In this document: one piece after another, positions 3,438-5,557 of the stretch
Numbering within the stretch: position 1 is the first letter of the stretch
Layout: the number at the start of each line of letters is the position of its first letter
DNA from: an uncultured Myxococcales bacterium
GTDB taxonomy: Bacteria; Myxococcota_A; UBA9042
Direction: 5' to 3'
Length of the DNA stretch: 5,557 nt
Assembly: GCA_937915965.1 (NCBI GenBank)
Contig: CALGHC010000816.1
Span: forward strand, 1-5,557
Program-made: the position numbers and the translations under genes
Notes under the pieces: model-generated
What the model saw: the letters and a program-made list of their open reading frames with translations, nothing else
What the model was told of the DNA's origin: nothing
Database searches by the model: none

Positions 3438-5557
3438 GGCGAGGCGGCGCCGCCCGCTGCCGAAGACGGGGCGATCGGTGACGTCGGGCTGCAGGACACC
3501 GGCGCCTTGGCCGGTGACGCCGACGCCGCCGGGACCGTCGGGCAGGACCAGGCCGACCCAGACCAGGCCGACCCAGACCAGGCCGATGCAGACGCTGGCC
3601 CAGGCGACGCTGGCCCAGGCGACGCCGACGCCAGCGCCGCGGCCGGCCCCTGCGACCAGGCTGACGACTGCGCGGCGCCTGCGGGCACGTGCAAGGCCTG
3701 GCAGTGCGTCGTTCACACCTGCGTGGCGGTCGATCTCAACGACATCGCCTGCGACGACGGTGACGCGTGCACCCACGGCATGTGCGTCGAAGGCGCATGC
3801 GTAGCCGAAGCGCCGTGCGCGTGTGCGGCGGACAGCGACTGCCTGGTCGGCGCCGACCTGTGCCTGGGCACGCCGGTATGTGACATGGGCGCCGTGCCCT
3901 GGAAGTGCGTCATCGTGCCGGGCTCCGAGGTGAAGTGCGATCCCGACGCGGATGACTGGTGCGCTATCAACAGCTGCGACCCCGACGTCGGCGCGTGCGC
4001 CATCGCGGCGAAAAACGACGGCGCGCCCTGCGAGGACGGCGCGAAGTGCACCGTCGGCACGACCTGTGCCGGCGGCAAGTGCGACGGCGGCCAGAGCCTC
4101 TGTGGCTGCGTGACGAACGCCGACTGCGCTGCCCAGGAGGACGGCGACGTCTGCAATGGCACGCTGTATTGCGATCAGTCGGCGGGGCTGTGGTCGTGCG
4201 TGGTCAACCCCGCCTCGGTGGTCAACTGCGACCTCGACGCTGGGCCCTGTCAGGTCGCGGCATGCAATGGCGAGAGCGGCGCCTGCGAGACCGGCCCCGT
4301 CGCCGACGGCGTGAGCTGCGACGACGGCGACGCATGCACCGCCGGCGACGTCTGCCAGGACGGCCAGTGCGCCAGCGGCGGCGTCAACATCTGCGCGTGC
4401 GACGCAGACGCCGACTGCCTCGCCAAGGACGACGGCGATCTGTGCAACGGCGTGATGTTCTGCAACAAACAAACCGGGGCGTGCACGGCCAATGCGCTCT
4501 CGGTCGTGACCTGCCCGACGGTCAACGACACCAGCTGCCTCAAGAACGTCTGCCTGCCGACCCTGGGGGTCTGCCAGCCCACCGCCATCGAGAAGACCAA
4601 GGAAGACTGCGACGAATCCGGTGTCTGCGGCTGGGTGCTGCTGCCTGGTGCCGCGACCTTCTCGGCGTCGGCCCCGTGCAGCGACGGTGACCTCTGCACC
4701 CTCGACGACATCTGCAAGGACGGCGCGTGCCTGCCCGGTGCCGACATCTGCGCATGCGCTGGCGACGCCGACTGCAACGCGCTGGAGGACGGCAACCTGT
4801 GCAACGGCGAGATGTACTGTGACCTGGTCGAGAAGCGCTGCGTGCTCAACCCGGCCTCGCTGGTCACGTGCGCCATCAACGAGGACGGCGCATGCGCTCG
4901 CAACGCGTGCGCGCCGCAGACGGGCCAATGCGAGATGGCGCCGATCGGCCTGGTCGACCCGGCGCCACCCTGCCCCAATGGGGTGCTGGCCCTGGGCAAG
5001 ACCTGCCCGCCGCAGCTGAAGACCGACGCGGAGACCCTGGGCATCCCCTGCGACGACGGCAACGCGTGCACAACCAGTGACATCTGCTGCCCGTCAGCGG
5101 GCGTCGTCGGCGACGACGTCTGCATGCCCGGCGCATGCACCGCCGGGACCGACACCTGCCTGTGCAAGTCCGACGCCGACTGCGCTGGCCAGGACGACGG
5201 CGACCTGTGCAACGGTGTCTTCTACTGCGATCAGGTGGCCAAGGAGTGCGTGCACAACCCGGCGTCGGTCATCACCTGCCCCAGCTCCGACGACACCGCG
5301 TGTCTGAAGAACGCATGCGCCAGCAAAACGGGCGCGTGCGCGATGCTGCCGATCGAAGACGCCAAGCTGGCCTGCGGCGGCATCGGCAGCGGCGGCGGGC
5401 AAGGCGGCGGCGGCGGCGACGGACAAAGCTGCGTGTGGCTCGCCAAGGGCGCCGCTGAGCTCCCGGGCGCCGCAACAGCCTGCGACGACGAGAGCGCCTG
5501 TACGGTCGGCGACCACTGCGGCGGCGGCGTGTGCCTGCCCGGCACCTTCACCTGCAC
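3369..5557 (+). CDS. Cys-rich repeat lipoprotein (3' end beyond window)
   Basis: The gene starts at TTG 3369 with a good ribosome binding site and is open to the right edge, 729 complete codons. Residues 1-22 are a signal peptide with a hydrophobic stretch (LWIALVACLVATA), followed by Cys23-Gly-Glu, so the product is probably a lipoprotein exported by Sec and lipidated. Residues 24-94 are an acidic Asp/Ala/Gly/Pro linker. Residues 95-149 are a short 9-Cys unit. Residues 150-728 are five large Cys modules, and a sixth begins at the last visible codon. I find no propeller, enzyme motif or transmembrane helix in the visible part. The upstream gene carries the same module and ends in propellers, so this gene is probably its tandem paralogue and may end likewise. 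Without Cys23, the next in-frame TTG (3507) would remove the signal peptide, so 3369 is preferred. The product is likely a cell-surface stalk or matrix-type protein; its function is not identified. Confidence 0.9.
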   Translation, partial: MRVPTPPPSLWIALVACLVATACGEAAPPAAEDGAIGDVGLQDTGALAGDADAAGTVGQDQADPDQADPDQADADAGPGDAGPGDADASAAAGPCDQADDCAAPAGTCKAWQCVVHTCVAVDLNDIACDDGDACTHGMCVEGACVAEAPCACAADSDCLVGADLCLGTPVCDMGAVPWKCVIVPGSEVKCDPDADDWCAINSCDPDVGACAIAAKNDGAPCEDGAKCTVGTTCAGGKCDGGQSLCGCVTNADCAAQEDGDVCNGTLYCDQSAGLWSCVVNPASVVNCDLDAGPCQVAACNGESGACETGPVADGVSCDDGDACTAGDVCQDGQCASGGVNICACDADADCLAKDDGDLCNGVMFCNKQTGACTANALSVVTCPTVNDTSCLKNVCLPTLGVCQPTAIEKTKEDCDESGVCGWVLLPGAATFSASAPCSDGDLCTLDDICKDGACLPGADICACAGDADCNALEDGNLCNGEMYCDLVEKRCVLNPASLVTCAINEDGACARNACAPQTGQCEMAPIGLVDPAPPCPNGVLALGKTCPPQLKTDAETLGIPCDDGNACTTSDICCPSAGVVGDDVCMPGACTAGTDTCLCKSDADCAGQDDGDLCNGVFYCDQVAKECVHNPASVITCPSSDDTACLKNACASKTGACAMLPIEDAKLACGGIGSGGGQGGGGGDGQSCVWLAKGAAELPGAATACDDESACTVGDHCGGGVCLPGTFTC
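3546..3620 (+). repeat. In-frame 15-bp tandem repeats encoding the lipoprotein linker
   Basis: Three 15-bp units (3546-3560, 3561-3575, 3576-3590) encode DQADP, DQADP and DQADA. Two more 15-bp units (3591-3605, 3606-3620), GACGCTGGCCCAGGC twice, encode DAGPG twice. Units 1 and 2 are identical at the DNA level, as are units 4 and 5. Copy-number change would alter linker length by five residues without shifting frame. The linker spaces the first Cys domain from the lipidated cysteine. Confidence 0.93.
3651..3815 (+). other. Short 9-Cys entry unit of gene 2
   Basis: Residues 95-149 carry nine cysteines (ten if the first Cys of the following CxC is counted). The unit looks like the second half of a full module: it has DDCAAP, then CKAWQC, CDDGDACTHGMC and EGAC, but lacks the CNGxxYC and NPASVVxC segments. 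It is probably a truncated or ancestral half-module at the linker end of the array. Confidence 0.65.
3816..5555 (+). repeat. Array of five complete Cys-rich modules plus the first codon of a sixth (gene 2)
   Basis: Modules start at CxC pairs at 3816, 4101, 4392, 4749 and 5157, and the next CxC begins at 5553. Lengths are 95, 97, 119, 136 and 132 residues. The common plan is CxC, then DADC, DDGDLCNGxxYC (CNGTLYC, CNGVMFC, CNGEMYC, CNGVFYC in modules 2-5), NPASVVxC, a C-x4-C-x6-C stretch with TGxC, then CDDGNACT and DGxC. Module 1 is the most diverged (CLGTPVC). Cysteine totals are 14, 14, 16, 18 and 16. Extra length in modules 3-5 lies between the TGxC and CDDGNACT segments. Asp-rich turns are frequent, so divalent cation binding is possible but not shown. 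Confidence 0.88.

Noticed and set aside
1640..3481. Plus-strand open frame of about 613 codons in another frame, crossing from gene 1 into gene 2.
   Set aside because: The translation is extremely Arg-rich, typical of an out-of-frame GC-rich read, and it overlaps the well-supported propeller repeats and again crosses the T-free spacer.
3030..4928. Long minus-strand open frame of about 630 codons.
   Set aside because: It is the antisense shadow of GC-rich codons in both genes and passes through the A-free stretch, where stops are impossible. Its translation is Ala/Val/Arg-rich with no domain pattern, whereas the plus-strand frame has conserved Cys modules.
3816..5555. EF-hand or dockerin-type calcium loops suggested by many Asp-rich turns (for example DADADC, DPDADDWC).
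   Set aside because: None shows the full 12-residue DxDxDG...E spacing; the Asp-rich segments are part of the Cys module consensus.

Overview
The window is GC-rich (visibly about two thirds G+C, with third codon positions almost always G or C). It reads almost entirely as two large plus-strand genes for cysteine-rich extracellular proteins. The repeat style (modules such as CDDGNACT...C...G.C, long Asp/Ala/Gly/Pro linkers after a lipobox, and about 50-residue DGG/W propeller repeats) is typical of Myxococcota and related former Deltaproteobacteria. That assignment is an inference from style; no rRNA or housekeeping marker is present.

Layout. Positions 3-3248 hold the 3' part of gene 1, which has no visible start because the frame is open to the left edge. 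Its visible 1081 residues are a 34-cysteine head, a seven-repeat beta-propeller-like block, a short Cys-rich block, a second seven-repeat propeller-like block, and a matching Cys-rich tail. Positions 3249-3368 are a spacer with no T on the plus strand, carrying four perfect 16-bp tandem repeats. Positions 3369-5557 hold the 5' part of gene 2, which runs off the right edge without a stop. It starts at TTG, has a lipoprotein signal peptide, then an acidic linker built from in-frame 15-bp repeats, then a run of Cys-rich modules.

How they fit together. The first module visible in gene 1 and the modules of gene 2 are the same 14-cysteine unit, so the two genes look like tandem paralogues seen from opposite ends. 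Gene 2 would then show what the missing N-terminus of gene 1 looks like (lipoprotein signal, linker, module array), and gene 1 would show what the missing C-terminus of gene 2 may look like (propellers). No terminator or promoter is visible between them, so co-transcription is plausible. The products would be long surface-exposed, disulfide-rich stalk-plus-propeller proteins. No enzyme active site is recognised, and the ligand or role cannot be read from the sequence.

The most unusual features are the T-free spacer, whose 16-bp repeat places five GGAG Shine-Dalgarno cores at exact 16-nt spacing up to the TTG start, and the pairwise cysteine accounting of the modules (14, 14, 16, 18, 16), in which each inserted loop brings an even number of cysteines.
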